A DNA stretch of 64,000 bases from Anaerolineales bacterium (GCA_016927115.1 JAFGNH010000028.1:124001-188000), one strand, 5' to 3'. Shown: positions 45,033 through 56,326, numbered from the stretch's first letter. Notes: a model not told the origin generated them from the letters alone. Numbers and translations: made by a program.

Positions 45033-45434
45033 AACAACCGCATCACTTGTCAGATATGAACAGGATCTGCCGGTAAAAGCTGATTCCCAGCCGGATGACC
45101 GGCAATCTAATCCATGAAAACCCGGAACCAGGCAGGTCCGGGTCACTGGTGCATGGAAACCACCCGGTTCAGATGTACAGATCGGCTCAGGTAAACACCC
45201 GGTATGGTGTATCTTTATCCTTTTTCCAATTTGACTAGATTGTACTGAAAGAATGCGCGCTGAAGCTGCCATGGAAAATTAGGCCCTGGTCTGAGTTCAC
45301 CGCACAATAAAGAAGCCAGGGTCCTGCTGCGACGCCTGGAGCGGATCTCCTGAAAAGGTGCTGGTTTTCACAGAAAATAAAAGGGGCTGTCGCAGGACAG
45401 CCCCCCGATAACACCAAAACTCTATAACCAGCAC
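45033..45434. other. Convergent intergenic region, rex to mreB
   Basis: About 400 bases without a convincing gene. A hairpin ACCCGGA/TCCGGGT at 45120-45143 has T's on its minus-strand side. The mreB terminator is listed separately. Confidence 0.5.
45376..45404 (-). terminator. Terminator after mreB
   Basis: GGGGCTGTC and GACAGCCCC form a 9-bp stem with a 4-nt loop, followed on the minus strand by TTTTATTTT. It ends the atp-mreB transcript. Confidence 0.85.
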
Positions 45435-46442
45435 TCACACCACAGGCAAACTGCGCTTGAGGCGGTCCAGCATGGTCAGCGCCCTGCTTGCACCGATAAC
45501 ATTGCAGGTGACGGGTTCTTCAGCCAGATACGCAGCAACACCGGTCTCACGCGTTAACCACTTATCAATTCCACGAAGCAGCGCCCCTCCACCACATATC
45601 ACCATGCCCCTGTCGATAATATCGGAAGCCAATTCAGGTGGGGTCCGTTCAAGAACATTCCGCACCGCCACTACTTGCAGCTGCAGGGTTTCCTGAATAG
45701 CTTCAACCACCTCACTTGTTTCGATCACAACCGTTCTGGGCAGGCCGGTCACCTGGTCCTGACCCTGGACCTCCATGGATTTTTCCTCTTCCTGGGGAAT
45801 GGCGGATCCGATGCGAATCTTGACGACCTCCGCTGTTCGCTGGCCGATGACCAGGCCATACTTCTTGCGGATGTAAGTAGCAATAGCATCATCAAGATCC
45901 AGGCCGCCCAGGCGCGCAGTGTCGGCCACAACGATCCCGGCCATTGATAGAACGGCAGCCTGCGTAACGCCGCCACCCATTACCACCACGAGGTTCCCGG
46001 AAGGAGTGGAAATGGGCAAACCGACCCCGATCGCAGCAGCCATTGGTTCCTGGATCAGGTATACTTCGCGGCTTCCAACCTGTAGAGCCGCCTCATGAAC
46101 CGCCCTGCTCTCGACGCTGGTGACCCCATAAGGGACGGTAACCATAAGCTTGGGCTTGAAGAGGCGTGTTGAGCCGGTAACTTTTTCAACAAAGTACCGG
46201 AGCATCTCATAGGTAATCTCAAAATCTGCAATAACCCCGCTGCGCATCGGTCGCATCACCTGGATCATCTCCGGGACGCGTCCTTCCATATCGCGGGCAG
46301 CCTGTCCGGTTTCTACAATTTTCATCATCTCAATATCAACAGCAGCAATCGTCGGCTCATGGAGTACGACTTTGCCATTTTCGCAGATCAATATATTCAC
46401 GGTACCAAGATCGATACCTAATTCTTTTCCAAAAAGTCCCAT
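45435..46442 (-). CDS. mreB: MreB/Mbl-family actin homologue with altered ATPase site
   Basis: 335 residues. MreB forms membrane-bound filaments that guide wall growth. Phosphate-1 is normal (GIDLGTVNILI), as are IQEPMAAAIG and the adenosine motif GGGALLRGID. Phosphate-2, normally DIGGGTTEVAV, here reads VMGGGVTQAAV: the metal-binding Asp is Val and the following Glu is Gln. ATP may bind but hydrolysis should be weak. The gene starts 4 bp after atpC, so it belongs to the ATP synthase operon. No mreC or mreD is present. It may be a structural or regulatory paralogue of a canonical MreB encoded elsewhere. Confidence 0.88.
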   Translation of the reverse strand: MGLFGKELGIDLGTVNILICENGKVVLHEPTIAAVDIEMMKIVETGQAARDMEGRVPEMIQVMRPMRSGVIADFEITYEMLRYFVEKVTGSTRLFKPKLMVTVPYGVTSVESRAVHEAALQVGSREVYLIQEPMAAAIGVGLPISTPSGNLVVVMGGGVTQAAVLSMAGIVVADTARLGGLDLDDAIATYIRKKYGLVIGQRTAEVVKIRIGSAIPQEEEKSMEVQGQDQVTGLPRTVVIETSEVVEAIQETLQLQVVAVRNVLERTPPELASDIIDRGMVICGGGALLRGIDKWLTRETGVAAYLAEEPVTCNVIGASRALTMLDRLKRSLPVV

Positions 46443-46446
46443 ATAC

Positions 46447-46899
46447 TTAAGTGTCCTCTACAGAATCCCTGCGAGAGCGTCTCCGACTGGTACGGCGAAA
46501 ACGCTGTACAGCTTCCAACCGCAGCATAGAGCGACGAAGAGCTGCTTCAACAGCAAGGTATTCTTCTGTATTTCGGGATGGTATCTGCTTGAGTAGATCT
46601 TCCGCACGTCTTCGTGCTGCTTCTGCGCGCTCATAATCGATCTCATCAATATGTTCACCTACATCCGCCAGGACTATGACCATATCGGGGCGGGCTTCCA
46701 GCACGCCACCGCTTACGGTGAACAATTCTTCAATCCCTCCGTGGCGGATTTTCAAAACGCCATAATCCAGCTTGGTGAGCAGTGGAGTATGATTAGGCAG
46801 GATACCGAGTTCTCCCAGTGTGGTTGGCGCAACAACAATATCAACATCGCCTTGAAAAAGAAGTTTATCTTGAGTTGCGATTTCACAGCGCAGTGTCAT
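46447..46899 (-). CDS. atpC: F1 ATP synthase epsilon subunit
   Basis: 150 residues. The N-terminal beta sandwich has the typical LGELGILPNHTPLLTKL and VSGGVLEARPDMVIVLAD. The C-terminal helices follow (YERAEAARRRAEDLL), and the tail is unusually basic (RRTSRRRSRR). It couples rotation and inhibits reverse ATPase activity. GAGGAA precedes the ATG. It is separated from atpD by a 346-bp gap and from mreB by 4 bp. Confidence 0.95.
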   Translation of the reverse strand: MTLRCEIATQDKLLFQGDVDIVVAPTTLGELGILPNHTPLLTKLDYGVLKIRHGGIEELFTVSGGVLEARPDMVIVLADVGEHIDEIDYERAEAARRRAEDLLKQIPSRNTEEYLAVEAALRRSMLRLEAVQRFRRTSRRRSRRDSVEDT

Positions 46900-47245
46900 A
46901 GATTTCCTCTTCCATACTCAGGAAGTAATTCCCAATCAGCAAAACCGTTTTTCACCGGCAACTTCATCACAACGTTCAGGTATCACATCAGGTATGCTGT
47001 GCCAGGCAATAGCCGCAGGAGTATTATAACTTCTTTTCCTTTCGCCAAACCCTGCCAAAATGGTAGTCTATTTTTACCAGAAAATGATCGGTCTGCTCCT
47101 CTTCACTCTTGTCAGATCCGATTTCGAATCCAGTAAACCCGCTTAACAGCTTCAACCGAACAGAACAGGAAGGCCGGGTACTTGCCGGACTTTGACAGCA
47201 GGAAAGGGTTTCCTTCACGCCGGGACCGGATCCTTCTATCTCTAT
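46900..47245. other. Unusual gap between atpD and atpC
   Basis: These 346 bases hold no convincing gene, although atpD and atpC are normally adjacent. On the minus strand a perfect TATAAT lies at 47028-47023, about 125 bp before atpC, with only weak -35 candidates. It could be an internal promoter for atpC-mreB. A 64-codon open frame at 47024-47218 looks like chance. Confidence 0.55.
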
Positions 47246-48649
<1,404 letters not shown>

Positions 48650-48698
48650 TCATGCCTCCAGAAAACAAGCCGGAACCAACCTGTATAGGAAAGGTATT

Positions 48699-49580
48699 TT
48701 ACTTCAGCGTTCCACCAACAATATCCAGCATCTCACGGGTGATCGTCTGCTGCCGGGCTTTGTTATATTCGAGCTGCAGCAGGTCAACCAGTTCAAGCGC
48801 ATTATCCGTCGCGTTCTGCATGGCTACCATCCTGGCAGCATGCTCGCTCGCAATCGATTCAAGGACCGCCTGGTACAGTTGCAGAGATGTGAAGCTGGGA
48901 ATGATCGTATCAAGCAGTTCATCCTGCCCGGGTTCGTAGAGATATCCAAGCTTTCTTTCTTCAGCAAGCGCTGCAAAATCTGAGACGCGCCCGGTTCCGC
49001 TGTCGAATTCCAGCGGCAGCAGTTTTTTCAAGGTTGGAATCTGTGAGAGCATATTTACAAAGTCGGTATAAACAACAAATACCTCATCAGCCTTCAGATC
49101 AAGGAACTCATCCACAGCAAGTCGCCCGATTGCAGAAACATCTGAATAACTGATGTCATCTGGGAGTTCGCTGAACTCAGCCTGAATGCACACCCCCATC
49201 CGGAGCAGTGGCTCACGCCCCTCCTTGCCGACAAGTACATACTTTACCGGTGATGAATAATTACGGAATTTCTCCATAGCGAATCGGATGACGTTGGCAT
49301 TGTAAGCTCCAGCCAACCCGCGATCACCGGTCAGGAGGATTACCATTGTCTGCTTGATCTTTTCACGTTGATCCAGCAGCGGATGGATGGTTTCCCGGCC
49401 CGGTTGTGTAGCCAGATGCTGAAGTACAAACCATGCCCTGGTAGCGTAGGGTCGGGTTTCTTCAACAGCCTGCTGGGATTTACGGACTTTACTGGCGCTG
49501 ACCGCCTGCATGGCCCGCGTTACCTGCGAGATATTTCGTACACTTGAAATGCGCATGCGCATCTCACGGATAGATGCCAC
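48699..49580 (-). CDS. atpG: F1 ATP synthase gamma subunit
   Basis: This is the rotor shaft of F1. 293 residues. The long terminal helices are seen as REMRMRISSVRNISQVTRAM and, at the end, TITREMLDIVGGTL. The start is GTG with AGGGAG upstream. It lies 18 bp after atpA. Confidence 0.97.
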   Translation of the reverse strand: MASIREMRMRISSVRNISQVTRAMQAVSASKVRKSQQAVEETRPYATRAWFVLQHLATQPGRETIHPLLDQREKIKQTMVILLTGDRGLAGAYNANVIRFAMEKFRNYSSPVKYVLVGKEGREPLLRMGVCIQAEFSELPDDISYSDVSAIGRLAVDEFLDLKADEVFVVYTDFVNMLSQIPTLKKLLPLEFDSGTGRVSDFAALAEERKLGYLYEPGQDELLDTIIPSFTSLQLYQAVLESIASEHAARMVAMQNATDNALELVDLLQLEYNKARQQTITREMLDIVGGTLK

Positions 49581-49598
49581 GATTTTTACTCCCTTGCC

Positions 49599-51263
49599 TC
49601 AGGATTCTGTCCAGCTGCGAGTAAACCCTTCAATCACTTCCTTGAGTTTCTGCTCTGATTTTTCCGTGATTTCCTTCTCTTCAGCAATACTGTTCAACAG
49701 GCTCCCATAGGAAGCATGCAGGTGCCGTAAGAATTCTGCTTCCCACTGTGAAATTTTGCTCGCAGGAATGCCATCCAGATATCCACTTGTTGCGGCGAAC
49801 AGAACAGAAACCATCTCCTCCAGTTCAAGCGGCTGATACTGCTGCTGCTTCAAAACTTCCTGCAGCCGCTGGCCGCGCTCCAGCTGCGACTGGGTGGCCT
49901 GGTCCAGATCTGATCCGAACTGTGCAAACGCCGCCACCTCGCGATAGCTTGCCATATCCAGCCGCATCTTTCCAGCAACCTGCTTCATTGCCTTCCTTTG
50001 TGCGTCGCCTCCAACACGCGAAACAGACAGGCCGGCGTTGATCGCAGGCCGAATGCCGGCGTAGAACAGATTACTTTCCAGATAGATCTGCCCATCAGTA
50101 ATGGAGATAACGTTAGTGGGAATATAAGCGGAAAGATCGCCAAGTTGTGTCTCAATAATGGGAAGTGCTGTCAGCGAGCCACCGGAGCCTGCCACTTTCG
50201 CTATACGCAGTGTTTCAGCATCACTCCGCTGCTGTAAAGCCGCTTCCGCTTCAGCATACGCACGTGGTCCGCCGAACACCAAACCATCTATGCCTTGATC
50301 TGCGCCAGCCTCTCCTCCTGTATCACTTGAGACGAGAACGTACTGGTCAGCCAGGCGTACCGCGCGTTCAAGCAGGCGGCTGTGAAGGTAGAACACATCA
50401 CCCGGATAGGCCTCACGCCCTGGTGGGCGCCGCATGAGCAGTGAGACCTGTCTGTATGCCCAGGCGTGCTTCGAAAGGTCATCATACACAACCAGAGCAT
50501 CTTTCCCTTTGTTGGCAAAATACTCACCAATTGCACAACCAGCATACGGTGCAATATACTGCAGCGCTGCGGGTTCATCAGCTGCAGCCATAATAACTAC
50601 TGTATGCTCCATGGCCCCGTGTTCTTCCAGTGTTGCAACGGTCCTTGCAAGACCAGCACTCTTCTGCCCGATAGCCACATAGATGCAGATAAGATCCTTG
50701 CCTCGTTGATTTATGATCGTATCGATAGCCAGAGCGGTTTTCCCGGTCTGCCGGTCACCAATGATCAACTCTCGTTGACCCCGGCCGATCGGTATCATGG
50801 CATCAATCGCTTTTATCCCTGTCTGGACCGGGGTATCAACATCACTTCGGGCAATAACGCCTGGGGCAATCCGCTCTACCGGCAGGTATGTCTCATAGCT
50901 CAACACACCTTTTCCATCAATAGGTACTCCAAGGGCATTGATTACCCGACCGACCAGGCCGTCACCAACCGGTATAGAGGCAATATAACCTGTGCTTGAT
51001 ACCTTGGTATCTTCTTCGATGCCGGAATAATCCCCCATGATGATGACCCCAACCTCGTTTTGTTCAAGGTTAAAGGCAATACCCATAACACCATTCTCAA
51101 ACTGAACCAGTTCCTGGGCTCTGACATCGGCCAATCCGCGCACCTGTGCAATACCATCGCCAGCTTCAACTACCCTGCCGACAGCTTTCACACCGATCTC
51201 CGGCTTAAAAGCTTCAATCTGTCGTTTCAGGTCACTGGATAGATCCCGGATCATTTCGCTCAT
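49599..51263 (-). CDS. atpA: F1 ATP synthase alpha subunit
   Basis: The non-catalytic nucleotide-binding subunit, 554 residues, slightly long through its C-terminus. The P-loop [14 protein letters not shown] lies near residue 168; the [17 protein letters not shown] barrel opens the protein. The ATG at 51263 is chosen for AGGAGG just before it, in place of an in-frame start nine codons earlier. It is the first gene of the cluster: no delta, b, c or a subunit gene lies upstream, and a promoter is seen at 51408-51436. Confidence 0.97.
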   Translation of the reverse strand: MSEMIRDLSSDLKRQIEAFKPEIGVKAVGRVVEAGDGIAQVRGLADVRAQELVQFENGVMGIAFNLEQNEVGVIIMGDYSGIEEDTKVSSTGYIASIPVGDGLVGRVINALGVPIDGKGVLSYETYLPVERIAPGVIARSDVDTPVQTGIKAIDAMIPIGRGQRELIIGDRQTGKTALAIDTIINQRGKDLICIYVAIGQKSAGLARTVATLEEHGAMEHTVVIMAAADEPAALQYIAPYAGCAIGEYFANKGKDALVVYDDLSKHAWAYRQVSLLMRRPPGREAYPGDVFYLHSRLLERAVRLADQYVLVSSDTGGEAGADQGIDGLVFGGPRAYAEAEAALQQRSDAETLRIAKVAGSGGSLTALPIIETQLGDLSAYIPTNVISITDGQIYLESNLFYAGIRPAINAGLSVSRVGGDAQRKAMKQVAGKMRLDMASYREVAAFAQFGSDLDQATQSQLERGQRLQEVLKQQQYQPLELEEMVSVLFAATSGYLDGIPASKISQWEAEFLRHLHASYGSLLNSIAEEKEITEKSEQKLKEVIEGFTRSWTES

Positions 51264-51407
51264 ACAGCCTCCTGCCTTTAGTGGAAACACCGGCCAGGGT
51301 CCTATTTGCTATACTCTGAACCTGCCGAACTGCTCACTGCCGCTTTGAACCATTTGACTCTGCTCAGTCCAACCATATCCAGGGTACATCGTCCGGACAA
51401 TAAGGAC

Positions 51408-51436
51408 ATAATAACGTAAGGGTTTTTATTTGTCCA
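51408..51436 (-). promoter_or_regulatory. Promoter for the atp-mreB operon
   Basis: On the minus strand TGGACA and TATTAT are separated by 17 bp, about 145 bp before atpA. The same -35 variant occurs before secD. It supports independent transcription of the F1 cluster. Confidence 0.6.
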
Positions 51437-51548
51437 GCCAGCTCCTGTGTGCGAGCTGTCGGGTATAGAAATCCAGCCGTACAACCCCATCTGCCAGACA
51501 AATGCCGCACCCCTGCGGAACTATATTTCTATTACTGCAGCTGCAGCC

Positions 51549-52379
51549 TCACACATCTGTCTTACGTTTTTTCCCCTCTCCCAGCTGAACAGATCGTTCA
51601 TAGGCAGCCCAGATCGCTCGGGAGAGTGCCGTCCTGAAGCCGGCTTTCTCCAGGTAATACAGTGCTTCTGCGGAAGTACCCCCGGGTGAGGTGACCTGGT
51701 TTTTCAATCGAGCCATGTGATTTGGATGGGATTCATAATAAGCCACCGAACCTTTAATGGTTTGCACCACCAGCTCCTCCGAAATCCTGCGGGGAAATCC
51801 AAGATGAACACCCGCATCCACCATGGCTTCCATAAACAGGAAGACATATGCGGGACCGGTACCGGATAATGCTGTCGCCATATCCAGGTATTCCTCATCA
51901 TCAACATGAATCTCTTTCCCCAGCGCTTTAAGGATAAAGCCGGCACATTCTTTCTGCTCAGGTGTTGTTGTTTCGGTTGTCGTCCACACTGTGATGCCTT
52001 CACCAACCTGGGCGGGCGTATTGGGCATGGCACGTACAACTGCCTTATGCTGCAGCTCATCAGACATCGTTCCCAGTCGAGCCCCGGCAACAATAGACAG
52101 TACAACTGCTTCAGCCGGAATACTGCCGCTGAGTTCTTTGAGAACATCTCCCAATCGCTGGGGTTTTATTGACAGGACAATAACTTTTCCCTTATCCACT
52201 GCTTCCCGGTTTTCGGTTGTTGTCTTTACCCCGTACTTTTCCGCAAGCTCGTCAAGACGATCCTGTTCAGGTCCACTCATCAGGATTGCAGCCGGCTCCA
52301 TGCCGCCGCGTTCTATCAAGCCGCTGCACATGGCTTCAGCCATGACCCCCGGTCCAATAAAGACGATTTTTCCCTCCAT
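51549..52379 (-). CDS. proC: Pyrroline-5-carboxylate reductase
   Basis: It performs the last step of proline synthesis with NAD(P)H. 276 residues. The Rossmann start is FIGPGVMAEAMCSGL (the usual second Gly region is kept), and the conserved RAMPNTPAQVGEG and SGTGPAYVFLFMEAM blocks are present, followed by VTSPGGTSAEAL. AGGAGG precedes the ATG. It stands between ruvA and the atp operon with gaps on both sides. Confidence 0.95.
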   Translation of the reverse strand: MEGKIVFIGPGVMAEAMCSGLIERGGMEPAAILMSGPEQDRLDELAEKYGVKTTTENREAVDKGKVIVLSIKPQRLGDVLKELSGSIPAEAVVLSIVAGARLGTMSDELQHKAVVRAMPNTPAQVGEGITVWTTTETTTPEQKECAGFILKALGKEIHVDDEEYLDMATALSGTGPAYVFLFMEAMVDAGVHLGFPRRISEELVVQTIKGSVAYYESHPNHMARLKNQVTSPGGTSAEALYYLEKAGFRTALSRAIWAAYERSVQLGEGKKRKTDV

Positions 52380-52520
52380 TGTTGTTCTCCTCCTGTGTAT
52401 TGGCTGACTGCTTATCCTGCCGCCAGGCCGGAATAATGATCACTCAATATCCGGATTCAGAAACCGCAGGGTTTCCCCTCATCCCTGTACAGGCAGAAGG
52501 CCTCATTTTAAATAAACTGC

Positions 52521-53105
52521 TCAAACCTTCCCGGAGGCCAGCGCTTGCAGCGCCAACCGAATTTTGTCTTCAAGGCTCAGATCATTATCATCGGGGACAG
52601 CCTGCATAGCAATCTGAGCTTCCACAAGACTGTAGCCAAGAGATCTGAGCGCTGCAACGACTTCACCACCCTCAAGTCCAGGTATGCCTGATTCTTCTCC
52701 GGCACCTTCCATCTTATCCCGGAGTTGAAAAATTATACGCTCAGCGGTTTTACGTCCAATACCGGGTACACGAGCCAGGATTTCGGGTTGATTTGATGCA
52801 ATTGCATTCCTCATCATATCCACTTCCATGGAAGAAAGGGCAGCAAGTGCAGTGCGCGGTCCCACACCGCTGACTTCGATAAGCTGCAGAAAAAGCTTCC
52901 GCTCCCCAGAGGAGAGAAATCCATACAGCTGCAGTGCATCCTCCCGTACTGCCAGATAGGTATACAGGAATTGCTCGTCACCGAGAGGTGCGAGCTGTTT
53001 CAATACCGATCCCGGAATCGCAACGGCAAACCCCACACCACCAACCTCCAGGACGAGTTCATCCATTTCGATTCGGGTCAGGACTCCTCGTAAACTTGAA
53101 ATCAT
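52521..53105 (-). CDS. ruvA: Holliday junction DNA helicase subunit RuvA
   Basis: RuvA binds four-way junctions and loads RuvB. 194 residues. It starts MISSLRGVLTRIEMDELVLE, has the HhH motifs LIEVSGVGPRTALAAL and ARVPGIGRKTAERI, and a C-terminal UBA-like domain III (EVVAALRSLGYSLVEA). The ATG at 53105 overlaps the ruvC stop as ATGA. ruvB is not in the window. Confidence 0.96.
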   Translation of the reverse strand: MISSLRGVLTRIEMDELVLEVGGVGFAVAIPGSVLKQLAPLGDEQFLYTYLAVREDALQLYGFLSSGERKLFLQLIEVSGVGPRTALAALSSMEVDMMRNAIASNQPEILARVPGIGRKTAERIIFQLRDKMEGAGEESGIPGLEGGEVVAALRSLGYSLVEAQIAMQAVPDDNDLSLEDKIRLALQALASGKV

Positions 53106-53602
53106 AACTGCTCCTGGATCCGCTGCTGAAAGGATGCGCTGTGCAGATGGCATATGGCAACCGCAAGTGCATCAGCAGCATCATCCGGCGTAGGGATGGA
53201 ATCAAGTTTCAGCAGCATCTGCACCATTTTCTGTACCTGCTTTTTATCTGCGGCTCCATAGCCTGTCACCGCAAGCTTGATCTCATTCGGCGTATATTCA
53301 ACGGGTGTAATTCCATTCTGCTCTAGCCCCAGCATCACCACACCCCGTGCCTGCCCGACAGATAAGGCTGTTTTAACATTTTTCTGAAAAAAAAGCTTCT
53401 CCACCGCCCCTTGTGCAGGACGATGGAGTTGAATTACCTTAATCAATTTGTTATATAGATCCAGAAGCCGCTCAGAAGGTGTCCGGTCCTTCAAAGTCTC
53501 TATCACACCGTAATCCAGGGTTGTGATTGAGCCATGTTCATCCGTTTCGAGAACGCCATAACCAGTAAGCGCTGTTCCAGGATCGATTCCGATAACACGC
53601 AA
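53102..53602 (-). CDS. ruvC: Holliday junction resolvase RuvC
   Basis: This endonuclease cuts Holliday junctions. 166 residues. The catalytic acids are in GIDPGTALTGYG (Asp 7), GAVEKLFFQKN (Glu) and TPDDAADALAVAICH (two Asp). The start is TTG with AAAGGACGG upstream. It follows yebC by 23 bp, the usual yebC-ruvC-ruvA order. Confidence 0.96.
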   Translation of the reverse strand: MRVIGIDPGTALTGYGVLETDEHGSITTLDYGVIETLKDRTPSERLLDLYNKLIKVIQLHRPAQGAVEKLFFQKNVKTALSVGQARGVVMLGLEQNGITPVEYTPNEIKLAVTGYGAADKKQVQKMVQMLLKLDSIPTPDDAADALAVAICHLHSASFQQRIQEQL

Positions 53603-53625
53603 TGTCCGTCCTTTAACTATGCTGC

Positions 53626-54381
53626 TCAGGCTGTTTCAAGAAGCTCCAGGGCCTCGTCGGTCACCTCAAGATTTGAGAAAACATTCTGGATATCATCCAG
53701 ATCCTCGATGGTTTCAATCAGTTTCATGATCTGGGCAGTTTTCTCAGCAGCCAGCTGCATCGGTGTGTTGGGCATGAAGCGAAGTTCAGCTTCATCAAGT
53801 CTGATTCCAGCCTGTTGGAGTGTATCAAGGACCTGTTTGAAATACTCGACAGGGGCGAAAATCTCAATTACATCATCAGAGAAGAGAACATCATCTGCTC
53901 CCGCCTCAACCGCCAGTTCAAAGACCTCATCCTCATCTCTGTCTCCTGCTTCAAAGGAAAAATAGGCTATCCTTGTGAATTGCCAGGCTACAGAACCGGC
54001 TTCTGCCATTGAGCCACCTGCTTTGGCAAGCAAATGCCGCAGATCAGAAATGGTCCGGTTGCGATTATCGGTCAGCGTTTCAATCAGGAGGGCGATTCCA
54101 TTCGGTCCATACCCTTCATACATGACCTGTTCGATCTGCACGCCGTCCTTGTCCTCACCGGTACCGCGCTTGATCGCCCTTTCGATATTGTCCTTGGGCA
54201 TGTTCTGGGTTTTCGCTCGATCCACACACAGGCGAAGAGCAAAATTCGAATCCAGATCCCCGCCGCCTTCACGAGCTGCAATGGTGATCTCACGTGCCAA
54301 CCGTGTAAAGATACTTCCTCTCCGGGCATCGTTTGCTGCTTTCTTCCTCTTTATCGTGGACCACTTTGAATGTCCTGACAT
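53626..54381 (-). CDS. yebC: YebC/PmpR/TACO1-family protein
   Basis: 251 residues of the YebC family, known as a transcription regulator in some bacteria and linked to translation of difficult sequences in others. The N-terminus SGHSKWSTIKRKKAANDARR and the block MPKDNIERAIKRGTGE are diagnostic. It heads the yebC-ruvC-ruvA operon. Confidence 0.96.
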   Translation of the reverse strand: MSGHSKWSTIKRKKAANDARRGSIFTRLAREITIAAREGGGDLDSNFALRLCVDRAKTQNMPKDNIERAIKRGTGEDKDGVQIEQVMYEGYGPNGIALLIETLTDNRNRTISDLRHLLAKAGGSMAEAGSVAWQFTRIAYFSFEAGDRDEDEVFELAVEAGADDVLFSDDVIEIFAPVEYFKQVLDTLQQAGIRLDEAELRFMPNTPMQLAAEKTAQIMKLIETIEDLDDIQNVFSNLEVTDEALELLETA

Positions 54382-54551
54382 ACATCACCCTTCCAGTAAA
54401 AGAAAAGTTGATTTTCTCGTTCTTTCCCCTGAGAATGGATATTTTGCCCCGATTATACCAGAGTGATTCTGATCCCGACAATCATAGCAATGTATCTGAT
54501 ATCAGCAGAATGCCCTGTGAGCTTTACAACCTGCCATAAGAAACCTGTGGT

Positions 54552-55334
54552 TTACTGCAGACTGCCGAACTCGCCTGCCAGAATTTTTTGTAAGGCTCGC
54601 TGTGTCTCCACACTCTTTCCTTTGTAATGGTTGTTTGCATAGACAAGTGTGAGCGGCGCAGCGGATTTCAACGTCCGGAAATGTGGAAGCCACTCCTGCA
54701 GTTCTTCCTCATTGTACTGATAATCATACCGCTGCCAGGCGTGATCATGATTCCACCACTGCTTTGCATTTCGCCCATGGAAACGGACATATCCGATCGA
54801 ACCCGTTACTGCCACAACAGGCGGGATCAGTCCCTGCAGCCGCGGCTCATCAACACAGCAGAAGCCTAAATCCCATTCCGCCAGAAAATCAAAAGTCCGC
54901 TGTTGAATCCAGTGTTCATTACGGAATTCAACCACCAGAGGCAAGCCCCAGAACTCCTTACGCACGAATTTTAGATATTCGTAATTATCCTCTGTCCGGT
55001 GGAATGAGTACGGAAACTGGGCCAGGATGCAGCCCAGTTTTCCCGACCGAACCATTGGCTCGAGCACTTCCTGCATCTGACCAAATAGCTGCCCCTCCCG
55101 GTCATGGGTTATGCTGCGGTGTGCTTTTACGGAAAACAGAAAATTCTCCGGGGTTCGCTCCACCCAGCCGGTAACAGTCCTGAGACTTGGGACACGATAA
55201 TAACTGACATTCAATTCAACCGTATCGAATTCTGCAGCGTAATAAGACAACCACTGCTGTTTCGGGAGGTCCTGCGGGTAAAAGGGGCCAACCCAATCAT
55301 CATACGAAAATCCGGATGTTCCCAGGCGGATCAT
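54552..55334 (-). CDS. DUF72 (YecE family) protein
   Basis: 260 residues of the DUF72 TIM-barrel family, function unknown. It starts MIRLGTSGFSYDDWVGPFYP and contains FLFSVKAHRSITHDR, LAQFPYSFHRTEDN and YVRFHGRN, all typical. ATG 55334 overlaps the stop of the alcohol dehydrogenase gene as ATGA, so the two are translated together. That pairing suggests a link between DUF72 and aldehyde or alcohol metabolism in this organism, which is inference. Confidence 0.92.
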   Translation of the reverse strand: MIRLGTSGFSYDDWVGPFYPQDLPKQQWLSYYAAEFDTVELNVSYYRVPSLRTVTGWVERTPENFLFSVKAHRSITHDREGQLFGQMQEVLEPMVRSGKLGCILAQFPYSFHRTEDNYEYLKFVRKEFWGLPLVVEFRNEHWIQQRTFDFLAEWDLGFCCVDEPRLQGLIPPVVAVTGSIGYVRFHGRNAKQWWNHDHAWQRYDYQYNEEELQEWLPHFRTLKSAAPLTLVYANNHYKGKSVETQRALQKILAGEFGSLQ

Positions 55335-56326
55335 AGGACAAGCACTCCTGCGCCATTGATCCGGCTGAGTTTCAAATCCTGCAAAGCCTGATTGGCGTCT
55401 TCCAGAGGGTATACATTGGTGTATGGTTTCAAACCTATACGGCAAGCTATTTCCAGCAGATCAACACCATCCTGATAGACAGCATGAGAAACGCTTCGTA
55501 TGGTTCGTTCGCCGTAGAGCAGCGCATAATCCAGCTCCGGAATGGGAGACATATACACAGCATTGATAGCCAGTGTACTGGCCGGCCTGATTTTTTCAAG
55601 CACGGGCCCGACCATACTGCCTGCCGGAGCGAACAGAATAGCCCGATCCACCATTCCAGGTGGTGTCTCTTCCAGGCCGCCGACCCAGGATGCTCCGAGA
55701 TCCTGTGCCATTTTCCGGTGGCCCTCGCTGCGGGTAAACACATAAACCTCACAGTTCCAGGACAGGGCTATCTGAATCACAAGATGAGCACTTGCTCCAA
55801 ATCCGACAAGACCAAGCCGTTCACCGGGCTGCAGATCAGAAAGCTTCAATGAGCGATAGCCGATAATTCCTGCACACAGCAAAGGCGCTGTATGCAAATC
55901 GCTGATCGTTTCAGGCAGATGAAGTGTTGAATCTGCTTCCGAAAGCATGTACTCAGCATATCCCCCATCCACACTGAACCCGGTGAACTTCGCGTCCGGG
56001 CAGAGATTCTCCCGACCGGCTATGCAGAATCTGCAAGTTCCACAAGCATTGTAGAACCATGGCACGCCGGCCCGGTCACCGGTCTGCCAGCCCTGTACAC
56101 CTGAGCCTATCGCAGCTACATGCCCTACAACCTGGTGTCCGGGTATAAGAGGCAGTTGGGGCGGTTTCAGTTCGCCTTCCACTATATGCAGGTCTGTATG
56201 GCAAATGCCGCACACCTGCAGATGCAGGAGCAGCTGGCCCGGACCTGGCTCAGGAACGGAAAGATGCGTGATCTGCAGCGGCTTTTCCAAGATTTCTGCT
56301 GGAACAGTCAGCCGCATAGCACGCAT
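55331..56326 (-). CDS. Zinc-dependent alcohol dehydrogenase (MDR superfamily)
   Basis: 331 residues. Catalytic zinc ligands are in CGICHTDLHIVEG and GHQVVGHV; the structural zinc is held by four Cys in ACGTCRFCIAGRENLC. The NAD(P) fold begins GLVGFGASAHLVIQIA, with Ala-Ser in place of the usual third Gly-x. It resembles the AdhA or YjgB type that oxidises primary alcohols or reduces aldehydes. The downstream DUF72 gene overlaps it by 4 bp. Confidence 0.92.
   Translation of the reverse strand: MRAMRLTVPAEILEKPLQITHLSVPEPGPGQLLLHLQVCGICHTDLHIVEGELKPPQLPLIPGHQVVGHVAAIGSGVQGWQTGDRAGVPWFYNACGTCRFCIAGRENLCPDAKFTGFSVDGGYAEYMLSEADSTLHLPETISDLHTAPLLCAGIIGYRSLKLSDLQPGERLGLVGFGASAHLVIQIALSWNCEVYVFTRSEGHRKMAQDLGASWVGGLEETPPGMVDRAILFAPAGSMVGPVLEKIRPASTLAINAVYMSPIPELDYALLYGERTIRSVSHAVYQDGVDLLEIACRIGLKPYTNVYPLEDANQALQDLKLSRINGAGVLVL

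Noticed and set aside
47024-47218. A 64-codon minus-strand frame in the atpD-atpC gap
   Set aside because: GTG start with no ribosome site and an unremarkable product; probably chance.
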